The notes under the pieces: generated by a model | What the model saw: only the letters and a program-made list of their open reading frames with translations | Database searches by the model: none | What the model was told of the DNA's origin: nothing | Assembly: GCF_001426225.1 (NCBI RefSeq) | Contig: NZ_LMRT01000014.1 | Coordinates: 455,861-519,860 of the forward strand | Source: Allobosea sp. Leaf344 | Lineage (GTDB): Bacteria > Pseudomonadota > Alphaproteobacteria > Rhizobiales > Beijerinckiaceae | DNA: 64,000 nucleotides | Reading direction: 5' to 3' | Position numbers and translations under genes: made by a program | Part shown: positions 1 through 9,894 of the stretch, in pieces | Numbering within the stretch: position 1 is the first letter of the stretch | Layout: every line of letters starts with the position of its first letter

Positions 1-393
1 CTTGACGCCGAGCGCCATCAGCACGTCGGCCGCGCCCGATCGCGAGGAGGCCGCGCGGTTGCCGTGTTTGGCGACCGGCACGCCGCAGGCGGCGGTGATG
101 ATCGCGGCGAGGGTGGAGACATTGTAGGAGCCGGAGGAATCGCCGCCGGTGCCGACGATGTCGATCGCCTCGGCCGGCGCGCTCACCCGCAGCATCTTGC
201 CGCGCATGGCGCCGACCGCCCCGGCGATCTCCTCGGTAGTCTCGCCGCGCACCCGCAGCGCCATCAGGAAGGCGGCGGCCTGGGCGTTGGTGACGCCGCC
301 GGAGAGGATGGTGTCGAAGGCATCGCGCGCCTCGTCCCGCGACAGCGAGGCGCCGGTCGCGACCTTGGCGATGAAAGGTTTGAAATCGTCCAT
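1..393 (-). CDS. trpD: Anthranilate phosphoribosyltransferase, N-terminal part (cut by window edge)
   Basis: The first 131 residues are visible and the rest lies beyond the left edge. TrpD joins anthranilate to PRPP in the second step of tryptophan synthesis. The glycine-rich PRPP loop GTGGD is at residues 81-85 and the family motif KHGNRAASS at 109-117; an N-terminal helical region precedes them, as usual. The start is the ATG at 393, opening [10 protein letters not shown]. It lies 47 nt downstream of trpG in the same direction, so trpD is the last visible gene of a ppiD-trpE-trpG-trpD operon. Identity is firm; only the missing C-terminus is unknown. Confidence 0.96.
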   Translation of the reverse strand, partial: MDDFKPFIAKVATGASLSRDEARDAFDTILSGGVTNAQAAAFLMALRVRGETTEEIAGAVGAMRGKMLRVSAPAEAIDIVGTGGDSSGSYNVSTLAAIITAACGVPVAKHGNRAASSRSGAADVLMALGVK

Positions 394-440
394 CAAAAAC
401 TCTGTCGGATCAGGCTGGCTGGGTCAGGCTCGTGTCTCGG

Positions 441-1061
441 TCAGGCGTCTTCACGGGCCCGTATCGCGTCGTGGTCGCGGCCGCGCCATCGCTCGGCGGC
501 GGCGAGGAAATTGCTCAGGATCGTGGCGCCGTGCTCCGAGGCGATGCTCTCCGGGTGGAACTGCACGCCATGCACCGGCAGCGTACGGTGCGACAGCGCC
601 ATGATCTGGCGATCCTCGGTTTCCGCCTCGATCGACAGCGCATCGGGCAGGGTGTCGCGGGCGACGACCAGCGAGTGGTAGCGCGTCGCCTGCAGCGGCC
701 CGTTGACGCCGTGGAACAGGCCGCGCGCCCGGTGCGTGATGGTCGAGACCTTGCCGTGCATCGGCAGCGGCGCCCGCACCACATCGCCGCCGAAGGCCTG
801 GCCGATCGTCTGGAGCCCGAGGCAGACGCCGAAGATCGGCTTCACCGCGGCGCCCTCCCGGACCAGATCCAGGCAGATCCCGGCCTCGTTGGGCGTGCAG
901 GGTCCGGGCGACAGCACCAGCGCCTGATGCGGGCCGTCCAGCGCCTCCGCGACGCTCACCGCATCGTTGCGCACGACGTCGACCCGCGCCCCCAGCCCGC
1001 CGATCAGGTGGACGAGGTTCCAGGTGAAGCTGTCGTAATTGTCGATCAGCAGGACGCGCAT
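441..1061 (-). CDS. trpG: Anthranilate synthase component II (glutamine amidotransferase)
   Basis: This 206-residue class I glutamine amidotransferase supplies ammonia to TrpE. The nucleophile is C80 in GVCLG, and the rest of the triad is H169 and E171 in VQFHPES. The oxyanion-type loop SPGPCTP is at 51-57. The frame is open to 1118, but the upstream 19 residues are not conserved in character and the ATG at 1061 opens the classic MRVLLIDNYDSF, so I chose it. It is downstream of trpE with a 116-nt gap. Family length is about 190-200 residues, so it is complete. PabA-type dual use for folate synthesis is possible, but the trp context favours TrpG. Confidence 0.96.
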   Translation of the reverse strand: MRVLLIDNYDSFTWNLVHLIGGLGARVDVVRNDAVSVAEALDGPHQALVLSPGPCTPNEAGICLDLVREGAAVKPIFGVCLGLQTIGQAFGGDVVRAPLPMHGKVSTITHRARGLFHGVNGPLQATRYHSLVVARDTLPDALSIEAETEDRQIMALSHRTLPVHGVQFHPESIASEHGATILSNFLAAAERWRGRDHDAIRAREDA

Positions 1062-1177
1062 GGGCTCAGCCGTGTTTTCGGGCAAGAGGTCATGCACGGT
1101 CGGGGGCGGGGCGGTCAAGTTGGCAGCCGCTCCGAGGGGCCGGCGAAGGCCGCCCCTTCGCGGCTCCCGCCGCGCGG

Positions 1178-2695
1178 CTACTGCCCGCGCCCGGTCCGCG
1201 CGGCGAAGCGGATCGCCTCCTCGGCCGCCTTGAACAGGGCCTTCGCCTTATTGACGCATTCCTGCTGCTCGGAGGCCGGATCGGAATCATAGACGATGCC
1301 GGCGCCGGCCTGGACATGCATGCGCCCATCTTTGACCACCGCCGTGCGCAAGACGATGCAGGTGTCCATCTCGCCATTCGCGCCGAAATAGCCGATGCAG
1401 CCGCCATAGGCGCCGCGTGCGTCGGGCTCCAGCTCGTCGATGATCTGCATCGCCCGGACTTTTGGCGCGCCCGACACCGTCCCCGCCGGGAAGCCGGCGC
1501 AGAGGGCGGCCAGCGCGTCGTGACGCGGGTCGATCGTGCCCTCGACATTCGAGACGATGTGCATGACCTGGCTGTAGCGCTCGATGAAGAAGGAATCGGT
1601 GACCCTGACCGAGCCGATGCCGGCAACGCGGCCGACATCGTTGCGGCCGAGGTCGAGCAGCATCAGATGCTCGGCCCGCTCCTTGGGATCGGCCAGCAGC
1701 TCGCACGCCAGCGCCTCGTCCTCCGCCGGCGTGGCGCCGCGCCGGCGCGTCCCGGCGATCGGGCGGATGGTCACCGTGTCATCGCGCAGCCGCACCAGAA
1801 TTTCCGGGCTCGAGCAGACGATCTGAAAATCCGCGAAATCGAGATAGCACAGGAAGGGCGCGGGATTGACCCGCCGCAGCGCCCGGTAGAGCGAAAAGGG
1901 CGGCAGGGCGAAGGGCGCCTCGAAGCGCTGCGACAGCACAACCTGGAAGATGTCGCCGGCCCGGATGTAATCCTGCGCGGTGGCGACCATCGCATGGAAG
2001 TCCCGCTCCGAGGTGTTGGAGACGATGGCGGGGGCGGGCAGGGCGGCGATGTCGATCGCGGCCTCGGCCGGCAGCGGCCCCTCCAGCACCCGCGCCACCT
2101 CGTCCAGCCGCTCCAGCGCGCGTTCATGCGCGGCGCGGGCGGGGATGCCGGGCAAGGGCCGGACCGGGGTGACGAGGTGGATCTCGTCCTTGACCGAGTC
2201 GAACACCACCATCAGCGTCGGCCGGACCAGGATCGCGTCGGGCACGCCGGTGCCGCCCTGCTTGGGTTCCGGCAGCCGCTCCATCAGCCGGACCATGTCG
2301 TAGCCGAGATAGCCGAAGACGCCGGCGGCCATCGGCGGCAGCGCATCGGTGCCGGCGGGAATCGCGCTCTCCGCCAGCAGCGCGCGCAGGCTCTCGAAGG
2401 CCGGGCGCGGATCGGGCTGGAACGCTTCGCCCAGCGCGGTGCGGCAGAGCGAGGCCCGGCCGTGATGGCAGCGCCAGATCAGGTCCGGCTCGAGCCCGAT
2501 CATCGAGTAGCGGCCGCGCACGGCGCCGCCTTCCACCGATTCCAGCAGGAAGGCCGGGCCCTTCTTGGCGTGGCGCAGCTTCAGGAAGGCCGCGACCGGC
2601 GTCTCGCAATCCCCCACCAGCACCTGGGTGAGCAATTGCACGGCGCCCGCCCCATAGGCTGCGGAAAACGCGGCGAGATCGGGCGCGGCGTCCAT
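1178..2695 (-). CDS. trpE: Anthranilate synthase component I
   Basis: This 505-residue chorismate-utilising enzyme makes anthranilate with ammonia from TrpG. An N-terminal anthranilate synthase domain fills roughly residues 20-160 and a chorismate-binding domain about 220-490. Visible signatures are LSQRFEAPF, GTRRRGATP and PAGTVSGAPKVRAMQIIDE, all typical of TrpE. The longer open frame reaching to 2965 overlaps ppiD and was rejected; the ATG at 2695 opens MDAAPDLAAF. Only one base separates the ppiD stop (2697-2699) from this start, which suggests translational coupling. No leader peptide or attenuator is visible because trpE is internal to the operon. Confidence 0.96.
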   Translation of the reverse strand: MDAAPDLAAFSAAYGAGAVQLLTQVLVGDCETPVAAFLKLRHAKKGPAFLLESVEGGAVRGRYSMIGLEPDLIWRCHHGRASLCRTALGEAFQPDPRPAFESLRALLAESAIPAGTDALPPMAAGVFGYLGYDMVRLMERLPEPKQGGTGVPDAILVRPTLMVVFDSVKDEIHLVTPVRPLPGIPARAAHERALERLDEVARVLEGPLPAEAAIDIAALPAPAIVSNTSERDFHAMVATAQDYIRAGDIFQVVLSQRFEAPFALPPFSLYRALRRVNPAPFLCYLDFADFQIVCSSPEILVRLRDDTVTIRPIAGTRRRGATPAEDEALACELLADPKERAEHLMLLDLGRNDVGRVAGIGSVRVTDSFFIERYSQVMHIVSNVEGTIDPRHDALAALCAGFPAGTVSGAPKVRAMQIIDELEPDARGAYGGCIGYFGANGEMDTCIVLRTAVVKDGRMHVQAGAGIVYDSDPASEQQECVNKAKALFKAAEEAIRFAARTGRGQ

Positions 2696-2696
2696 C

Positions 2697-4610
2697 TCAG
2701 TTCTGGGCGCCGCCGGTGGCGTTGCGGAAGGCCGTCTCGTTGATGGTGACGCCGAGATCGGTCTGCCGCTTGGCGATGAACTGCGCCAGGATATCCTCGC
2801 TGACGCTGTTGCCCAGCGCCCTGGCGAAATTCTCCGCCTCCTGCGTGGTGCGGACATAAGGGGGCACCGTGGCGGCATCGACCTTGAAGAGGATGCGCTC
2901 GCTGCCCGCACCCGCCGCAGCGCCGGCCTTGCCGACCACCGTGCCGAACACCAGGGTGACGACATTGGCCGGCAGGTCCGGGCGCTGGTCCTGGCGGCCC
3001 AGCCCCTCGGCCTTCTCGACCGTCAGCCCGGCATCGGCCGCGACCGCGTCGAAGGCCTCGCCCTTGTCCAGCCGCGCGACCAGCTCGCGGGTCCGCGCCG
3101 CGAGCCTGGCCGCGACCTCGTCGGCCCGCCATTGCGGCTCGATCAGCGCCTTCACCTCCTCGAAGCCGCGCTCGCGCGCCGCGTCGATCTTGGTCACGTC
3201 ATACCAGACATAGCCGCTGTCGCGCGGCAGGCGCAGCGCCTCGTTGTCGACGCCGATATCGCTTCGGAAGATCGCCTGGGCGGTGGCGTCGCCGCCGGGC
3301 AGCGCCGGCTCGCTGCCGCCGTCGGGCTTGCGCAGCGTCGAATCGATCGGGCCGACGGTCCGCAGCGGCAGGTTGAACTCGCGCGCGATATCGGCCAGCG
3401 GCTTGGCCGAGGCGCGCTGATCCTCGATGCGGTCATGGATCTCGGCGATTCGGCTCGCGGCGCGGCTGGTCGCCAGCTCCGCGCGGATCTCTGCCGCGAC
3501 CTCCTCATAGGGGCGCACCCGCTCCGGGGTGATCGCGGTCACCCGCAGCAGCGCCGCACCGAAGGCCCCCGCGACGGGCGCGCTGACGACGCCCTCCTGC
3601 AGCGCGAAAGCCGCGTCGCGCACCGCCGGATCGAAGACCTGCGGCCGGGTGAAGGTGCCGAGCGTGAGATCGTTCGGCGCGATGTTGCGCGCCGTGGCCA
3701 CCGCCTCGAAGCTTTCGCCGCCCTCGATGCGCGCGCGGGCCGCCTGGGCTTCCTCGACGCTCGGGAAGACGATCTGCTGGATGGTGCGCGTCTCCGGCGA
3801 GCCGAAGCGCTGCGCCTTGACCTGCTCGTAGCGGGCGCGGGCCTCCTCCTCGGTGACGGCGGCGGGGTCGGCGAGCGTCTCGGCCGACAGCGCGAGCAGA
3901 TTGGCAATGCGGTATTCCGGCGCGCGGAAGCTCGTCTTGCGCTCGTCGAAATAGGTCTTGAGCTGCGCCTCGGTCGGCGCGGCGATCTCGCCGGCGGCGC
4001 CGGCCGGCAGGCGCGCGAAGGTGATGGCGCGCTTCTCGTTGCGCAGGCGGTGGCCGATCTGCTGCAGGGCCAGAGGCGCGCTCACCGCGCCGACCACCAT
4101 CTCGGCGATCTTCTGGCGCAGCACGGTGTTGCGCTGCTCGCGCACATAGCTCTGCTCGGTGAAGCCGTTCGAGCGCAGCAGCTCGTTGAAGCGCGCCGCC
4201 GAGAACTGGCCGTTGGAGTCGCGGAAGGTCGGGTCGTCGAAGATCAGGTTGCGGATCGTCTCGTCGGAGACCGCCAGGCGCATCTCGCGGGCGGTCTGGT
4301 CGAGCACGGCCTCGGTGACGAGGCGCGACAGGACCTGGCGGTCGAGGCCGATCAGCTGCGCCATGTCGGGAGTGATCGCGCGCCGCTGCTGGCGCGACAG
4401 CTGCTGGACCTCGTTCTGATAGGCGGTGCGCAGCTGCTCGATGCCGATCTCGGTCTTGCCGACCCGCGCCACCGAATTGCGGCCATAGCCCTGGAAGATG
4501 TCGCCGATGCCCCAGATCGCGAAGGAGAAGATCAGGAAGCCGAACAGCACGAAGATGAGGAGCTTGCCGAGAAAGCTCTGACCCGCCTTGCGGATGCCTG
4601 TCATCATCAT
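2697..4610 (-). CDS. ppiD: PpiD-type periplasmic folding chaperone / peptidyl-prolyl isomerase
   Basis: This 637-residue protein has one N-terminal membrane anchor (residues about 15-37, LLIFVLFGFLIFSFAIWGI), then a SurA-N-like chaperone domain (about 40-190), a parvulin-like rotamase domain (about 240-370) and a long C-terminal segment. That is the PpiD/SurA_N_3 architecture: an inner-membrane protein facing the periplasm that helps newly exported proteins fold. Three in-frame ATGs occur at 4610, 4607 and 4604; a GGGAAG ribosome site lies upstream of 4610. It heads the operon with trpEGD, a linkage common in Hyphomicrobiales although the functions are unrelated. Confidence 0.92.
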   Translation of the reverse strand: MMMTGIRKAGQSFLGKLLIFVLFGFLIFSFAIWGIGDIFQGYGRNSVARVGKTEIGIEQLRTAYQNEVQQLSRQQRRAITPDMAQLIGLDRQVLSRLVTEAVLDQTAREMRLAVSDETIRNLIFDDPTFRDSNGQFSAARFNELLRSNGFTEQSYVREQRNTVLRQKIAEMVVGAVSAPLALQQIGHRLRNEKRAITFARLPAGAAGEIAAPTEAQLKTYFDERKTSFRAPEYRIANLLALSAETLADPAAVTEEEARARYEQVKAQRFGSPETRTIQQIVFPSVEEAQAARARIEGGESFEAVATARNIAPNDLTLGTFTRPQVFDPAVRDAAFALQEGVVSAPVAGAFGAALLRVTAITPERVRPYEEVAAEIRAELATSRAASRIAEIHDRIEDQRASAKPLADIAREFNLPLRTVGPIDSTLRKPDGGSEPALPGGDATAQAIFRSDIGVDNEALRLPRDSGYVWYDVTKIDAARERGFEEVKALIEPQWRADEVAARLAARTRELVARLDKGEAFDAVAADAGLTVEKAEGLGRQDQRPDLPANVVTLVFGTVVGKAGAAAGAGSERILFKVDAATVPPYVRTTQEAENFARALGNSVSEDILAQFIAKRQTDLGVTINETAFRNATGGAQN

Positions 4611-4674
4611 CGTCTGGTTCTTCCCTGCTTGTCAGGCACGCGCCGGTTTCGCCGCCGCGGCTTGGTCGGGGGTG

Positions 4675-4703
4675 CTTATAGGAACCGGCGGCGCAAGCCG
4701 CAA
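4675..4703 (-). promoter_or_regulatory. Candidate promoter for ppiD-trpEGD
   Basis: On the minus strand a TTGCGG box (4703-4698) is followed after 17 nt by TATAAG (4680-4675), which matches the sigma-70 minus-10 consensus at five of six positions. It lies 65 nt upstream of the ppiD start in the divergent spacer with tpiA. The minus-35 match is only partial. Confidence 0.4.
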
Positions 4704-4808
4704 TCTCCGCGATCGGTGGGCTCGGCCGGCCGATCGGCGGTCCGGCCGCGAATTGCGATGCCCCGCCAGCATTGCTAAAGCGCCTCATCGGATTTTTGGA
4801 GTGTGGCG

Positions 4809-5570
4809 ATGGCGCGCAGCATCAGGCCCCTTGTGGCCGGCAATTGGAAGATGAACGGGCTGAAGAGCGAGTTGGCCATCGCCGGCGCCGTCGCGACAGG
4901 CTGCGACGCCGCGCTGCGGCAGGCGGTCGATCTCGCCATCTGCCCGCCGGCCACGCTGCTCGCCGCCCTCTCGGACAGCCTCGCCGGTACCGGCATCGCC
5001 ACCGGCGGCCAGGATTGCAGCCGTGAGGCGAGCGGCGCCTTCACCGGCGAGATCGCGGCGGCGATGCTGGCCGATGCCGGGGCGCGCTACGTCATCGTCG
5101 GCCATTCCGAGCGCCGGACGCTGCATGGCGAGGACGACGCCACCGTCAGGGCCAAGGCCGAGGCCGCGGTCGCGGCGCAGCTGGTGCCGATCATCTGCGT
5201 CGGCGAGACGAGGGCCGAGCGCGAGGCGGGCAGGGCCGTGGCGGTGGTCTGCGGCCAGCTGGCCGGCTCCGTGCCTGCGGCCTCGGGCGCCGCCAGCCTC
5301 GTCGTCGCCTATGAGCCGGTCTGGGCGATCGGCACCGGCCTGACGCCGACGGCCGGCGACGTCGCCGAGATGCACGTCGCCATCCGCGCGGAGCTCGGCC
5401 GGCTGCTCGGGCAGGAGGCGGCTTCCGGGGTCAGGCTGCTCTATGGCGGCTCGGTCAAGCCCGGCAACGCCGCCGAGCTGATGAGCGTTCGCGATGTCGA
5501 TGGCGCGCTGGTCGGCGGCGCGAGCCTCGTCGCCGCGGATTTCCTGGCGATCGCCCGCGCCTGCGCCTGA
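4809..5570 (+). CDS. tpiA: Triosephosphate isomerase
   Basis: This 253-residue TIM barrel interconverts dihydroxyacetone phosphate and glyceraldehyde 3-phosphate in glycolysis and gluconeogenesis. Catalytic residues are visible: K14 in AGNWKMNG, H99 in IVGHSERR and E169 in [11 protein letters not shown]. The C-terminal phosphate-binding [11 protein letters not shown] and the LVGGASL loop are also present. A GTG six bases upstream (4803) is in frame, but the ATG at 4809 gives the usual short N-terminus. It is divergent from ppiD and 162 nt upstream of secG in the same direction, the common tpiA-secG-pyrG alphaproteobacterial order. Confidence 0.97.
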   Translation: MARSIRPLVAGNWKMNGLKSELAIAGAVATGCDAALRQAVDLAICPPATLLAALSDSLAGTGIATGGQDCSREASGAFTGEIAAAMLADAGARYVIVGHSERRTLHGEDDATVRAKAEAAVAAQLVPIICVGETRAEREAGRAVAVVCGQLAGSVPAASGAASLVVAYEPVWAIGTGLTPTAGDVAEMHVAIRAELGRLLGQEAASGVRLLYGGSVKPGNAAELMSVRDVDGALVGGASLVAADFLAIARACA

Positions 5571-5732
5571 TCGCCCCCGACAAAACGGAAATCGCGGGTG
5601 GTGCTGGCGCCGAGCGCGTGGTATGTGCCGCCCGCATTGGCAGGCCGCGCCGCGGCGAGGCCAGCTCCATCAGGGCGGGCGCGACGAGGATTCCCTTGGC
5701 TTTCGCCTGCCCGATACCCATTTGCTGAGTCC

Positions 5733-6137
5733 ATGCAGAACGTTCTCATCGTCATTCACCTGATCATCGTGGTCGCGCTCGTCGGCGTGGTGCTGCTGCA
5801 GCGCTCAGAAGGCGGCGGCCTGGGCATGGGCTCGGGCGGAGGTGGAGCCGGTGGCTTCATGACCGGCCGCGGCCAGGCCAATGCGCTGACGCGGACGACG
5901 GCGATCCTGGCCGGCGCCTTCTTCCTGACCTCGATCGTGCTGGCGGTGATGGCGACGCAGGGTCGCGTCCAGCGCTCGATCATCGATGGGGCGCCCGGCA
6001 CCAGCGCGCCGGCGGCGCCCGGCGGCCCGAGCGCGCCCAATGCCGGCGGCGTGCTCGACCAGCTGCGCCAGATGCAGGGGCCGAGCGGCGCGCAACCGCC
6101 GACGCCTCCGGCGCCGGCACCGGCGCCGCAGCAGTGA
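5733..6137 (+). CDS. secG: Protein-export membrane protein SecG
   Basis: This 134-residue subunit of the SecYEG translocon has two transmembrane helices (about 4-22 and 55-75). Between them lies the family-typical LLQRSEGGGLG followed by a Gly-rich loop. The C-terminal tail (about 80-134) is rich in Pro, Ala and Gly and ends in a PAP-type stretch, which is usual in alphaproteobacterial SecG. The frame is open upstream to 5598, but the ATG at 5733 gives the conserved hydrophobic N-terminus. It is followed by a strong intrinsic terminator. Confidence 0.95.
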   Translation: MQNVLIVIHLIIVVALVGVVLLQRSEGGGLGMGSGGGGAGGFMTGRGQANALTRTTAILAGAFFLTSIVLAVMATQGRVQRSIIDGAPGTSAPAAPGGPSAPNAGGVLDQLRQMQGPSGAQPPTPPAPAPAPQQ

Positions 6138-6146
6138 AGACAGGGC

Positions 6147-6175
6147 AGGGGCCGGGCGACCGGCCCTTCTCTTTT
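6147..6175 (+). terminator. Intrinsic terminator after secG
   Basis: A GC stem GGGCCGG (6149-6155) pairs with CCGGCCC (6160-6166) around a GCGA loop, extended by G-U and A-U pairs, and is followed by the T-rich run TTCTCTTTT. It begins 9 nt after the secG stop and separates tpiA-secG from pyrG. Confidence 0.75.
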
Positions 6176-6279
6176 GTGTGGGGCCGCGACGGCTCCGACG
6201 CGGTTGTGGACAAGCGTCCGGGGCGTAGCCGCCCTGCGCTGCCGCCCTTCGCGAATCGAATCCCTGGCGTTAAAGGTGA

Positions 6280-7914
<1,635 letters not shown>

Positions 7915-7978
7915 GCCCATCCGGGCTTATCGGGCGATCGCCCCGTCAGGGCCGGCGCACCCTGAAGCCGGCGGGCCG

Positions 7979-8398
7979 CTATGGCTCGTCCCCGGGCGAT
8001 GCCGGCGGCGGGCGCAGGCGCAGGGTCTTGCCGCCGACCAGGTCGAGAATCTGCGAGGTCAGCGCGTCGCGCTGGCGCGCTCGCGCGGGAAGCGGCGCGG
8101 GTTCCTCCGCCAGATGCAGCATCAGCGCCGTGAGCAGGCTCTTCACCGGCTCGGTCAGCCCCGCCTGCGGCGGGCAGATGGAGATGCTGCCCGCGATGCT
8201 GAGGCTCGTTTCACTGTCCTGATGCAGGAGGACCGGGTCCCGCGACAGCGTCACCATCTGCGGCTTGCTTCCGGCGATGCGGGATCTGGCGGCGAGGCTG
8301 GCGCTGTGCTCGTCCGCGAAACCCTCGGCGAGGACGGTGACGCGGGCGCTGAGCGGAATGGCATGATGATCGGCAGTCACGGCGGCAGGCTTTCTCAT
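7979..8398 (-). CDS. Unrecognised 139-residue protein
   Basis: I do not recognise this family. The frame is open from 8467, but the ATG at 8398 (MRKPAAVTAD) is the better start. Codon use is right for a real gene in this genome, with nearly all third positions G or C. The predicted protein is soluble with no signal peptide or membrane helix. It has a beta-rich middle (residues about 15-75) and a helical stretch TEPVKSLLTALMLHLAEE, ending in a Pro-rich tail. It is convergent with pyrG and divergent from the glyoxalase-like gene at 8527, so it is a lone transcription unit. Confidence 0.6.
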   Translation of the reverse strand: MRKPAAVTADHHAIPLSARVTVLAEGFADEHSASLAARSRIAGSKPQMVTLSRDPVLLHQDSETSLSIAGSISICPPQAGLTEPVKSLLTALMLHLAEEPAPLPARARQRDALTSQILDLVGGKTLRLRPPPASPGDEP

Positions 8399-8526
8399 GG
8401 GTCTCGCTGCGGCTACGCGGCAAACCCCCATCCGGATGCAGCGCGGGACGGCGCCGCGAAACGCCATGACCGGGCTTGAAGCTGCTGCTAGTCTTCCGGC
8501 CCGACTCTCCAGGCTGCGAGGCTTCG

Positions 8527-9417
8527 ATGACCCTCTCCGACACCGCCACGGTCCCGGCTCCGCGCGGGCTCGACCATCTCGTCGTCGCCGTGCGGGATCT
8601 CGATGCGGCCGGCGCCTTCTATGAGCGGCTCGGCTTCCGGGTCGGCGCGCGCAACCGCCATCCCTGGGGCACCGAGAACCGGATCGTCCAGTTCCCCGGC
8701 TCCTTTCTCGAGCTGATCACCGTCGCGGATGAAGCGGCCATCCCGCCCGCCGCCGCCGGCCGTTTCTCCTTCGGCGCCTTCGTGCGCGAGGCGTTGGAGC
8801 GCGGCGAAGGCACCGCCATGCTGGTGCTGGAAAGCCTGGATGCGCAGGCCGACAGGCAGGCCTTCAAGGCCGCCGGGATCGGCGAATTCGAGCCCTTTTT
8901 CTTCGAGCGCCAGGCCAGGCGCCCGGATGGCGAGGAGGTTCGCGTCGCCTTCTCGCTCGCCTTCGCCGACAATCCCGCCGCGCCGGAATGCGGCTTCTTC
9001 GTCTGCCAGCAGCACGAGCCGCAGAATTTCTGGAATCCGGCCTTCCAATCCCACCCCAACGGCGCAATGGCGCTCAGCGCCGTGGTGATGGTCGCCGACG
9101 AGCCGGCTGCGCATCGCCCCTTCCTCGATGCCTTCACCGGCGGGGCGGAGGTGCTGGAGGGCAATGCGGATCTCGTCTGGACCCTGCCGCGCGGGCGCAT
9201 CGACGTGCTGGATCCCGATGCCGCGGCCGCGATCTATCATGTCGAGCCAGAGCCGACCCCCACGCATTTTCTCGGCTTCTGCGTCGCCGTCCCCGCGCTC
9301 GACCCGGTGGCGGAGCGGCTCGAGGCGCAGCGCATCCCCTTCGTGATGGGCGAGGACCGGCTGGTGGTGCGCCCGGATGCGGCCATGGGCTGCGCCATCG
9401 CCTTCGAACGCGCCTGA
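8527..9417 (+). CDS. Glyoxalase-like (VOC superfamily) protein
   Basis: This 296-residue protein begins with a glyoxalase-like domain: GLDHLVVAVRDLDAAGAFYERLGF carries the first metal-site histidine (shown here as the family opening), followed by GTENRIVQFPGSFLEL with a family-typical acidic ligand. A second, degenerate VOC half follows at about residues 180-290. This matches the Glyoxalase_3/PF13468-type layout, whose substrates are mostly unknown. The ATG at 8527 was preferred to an upstream in-frame start at 8476. DUF350 follows after 39 nt and is probably cotranscribed. No specific reaction can be assigned. Confidence 0.8.
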   Translation: MTLSDTATVPAPRGLDHLVVAVRDLDAAGAFYERLGFRVGARNRHPWGTENRIVQFPGSFLELITVADEAAIPPAAAGRFSFGAFVREALERGEGTAMLVLESLDAQADRQAFKAAGIGEFEPFFFERQARRPDGEEVRVAFSLAFADNPAAPECGFFVCQQHEPQNFWNPAFQSHPNGAMALSAVVMVADEPAAHRPFLDAFTGGAEVLEGNADLVWTLPRGRIDVLDPDAAAAIYHVEPEPTPTHFLGFCVAVPALDPVAERLEAQRIPFVMGEDRLVVRPDAAMGCAIAFERA

Positions 9418-9456
9418 CGCGCCCGCCCCCGTTTCGAGACGACAGGAACACCCCTC

Positions 9457-9861
9457 ATGATGGCGCAGGCGCTGGTCAAGCTCCCGGATTTCGTGCTGTT
9501 CTTCTCCGGCTCGCTGGTGCTGGTCGGGCTCTATCTGCTCGTCTACACCCTGGCGACCTCGCATAACGAGTTCGGGCTGATCCGGCAGAACAATGTCGCG
9601 GCGGCGCTGTCGCTCGGCCTCAGCCTGACCGGCTTCGCCCTGCCGCTGTCGAGCGCGGTCGTCCATTCCACCAGCATCGTCGATCTCGCCATCTGGGGCG
9701 TGGTGGCGATCGTGGTGCAACTGATCGTCTATATGCTGGTGCGGCTCGTCCTGCCCAACCTGTCCTCGCGCATCGCCGGGGGCGAGCTCGCCTCCGCGCT
9801 GTTTCTGGGCGCGGCTTCGCTGGCGGCAGGCGTCATCAACGCGGCGGCGATGAGCTTCTGA
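9457..9861 (+). CDS. DUF350 family inner-membrane protein
   Basis: This 134-residue protein has four predicted transmembrane helices (about 12-32, 47-68, 75-97 and 110-131). Short loops contain the family-typical TLATSHNEFGLIRQNNVAAAL stretch, here quoted only in part. DUF350 (YjfL-like) proteins are small bacterial membrane proteins of unknown role, often near phage-shock or ATP-grasp genes. Here the partner is the glyoxalase-like gene 39 nt upstream. It is convergent with opgH (33 nt between stops). Family call is confident, function is not. Confidence 0.82.
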   Translation: MMAQALVKLPDFVLFFSGSLVLVGLYLLVYTLATSHNEFGLIRQNNVAAALSLGLSLTGFALPLSSAVVHSTSIVDLAIWGVVAIVVQLIVYMLVRLVLPNLSSRIAGGELASALFLGAASLAAGVINAAAMSF

Positions 9862-9894
9862 AGCGGGCAGGCCCCGCGCCGCGCAGCCGGGCGG

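Noticed and set aside
5598-5732. N-terminal extension of secG
   Set aside because: SecG starts with its first membrane helix; the extension is Arg/Ala/Pro-rich and without a ribosome site.
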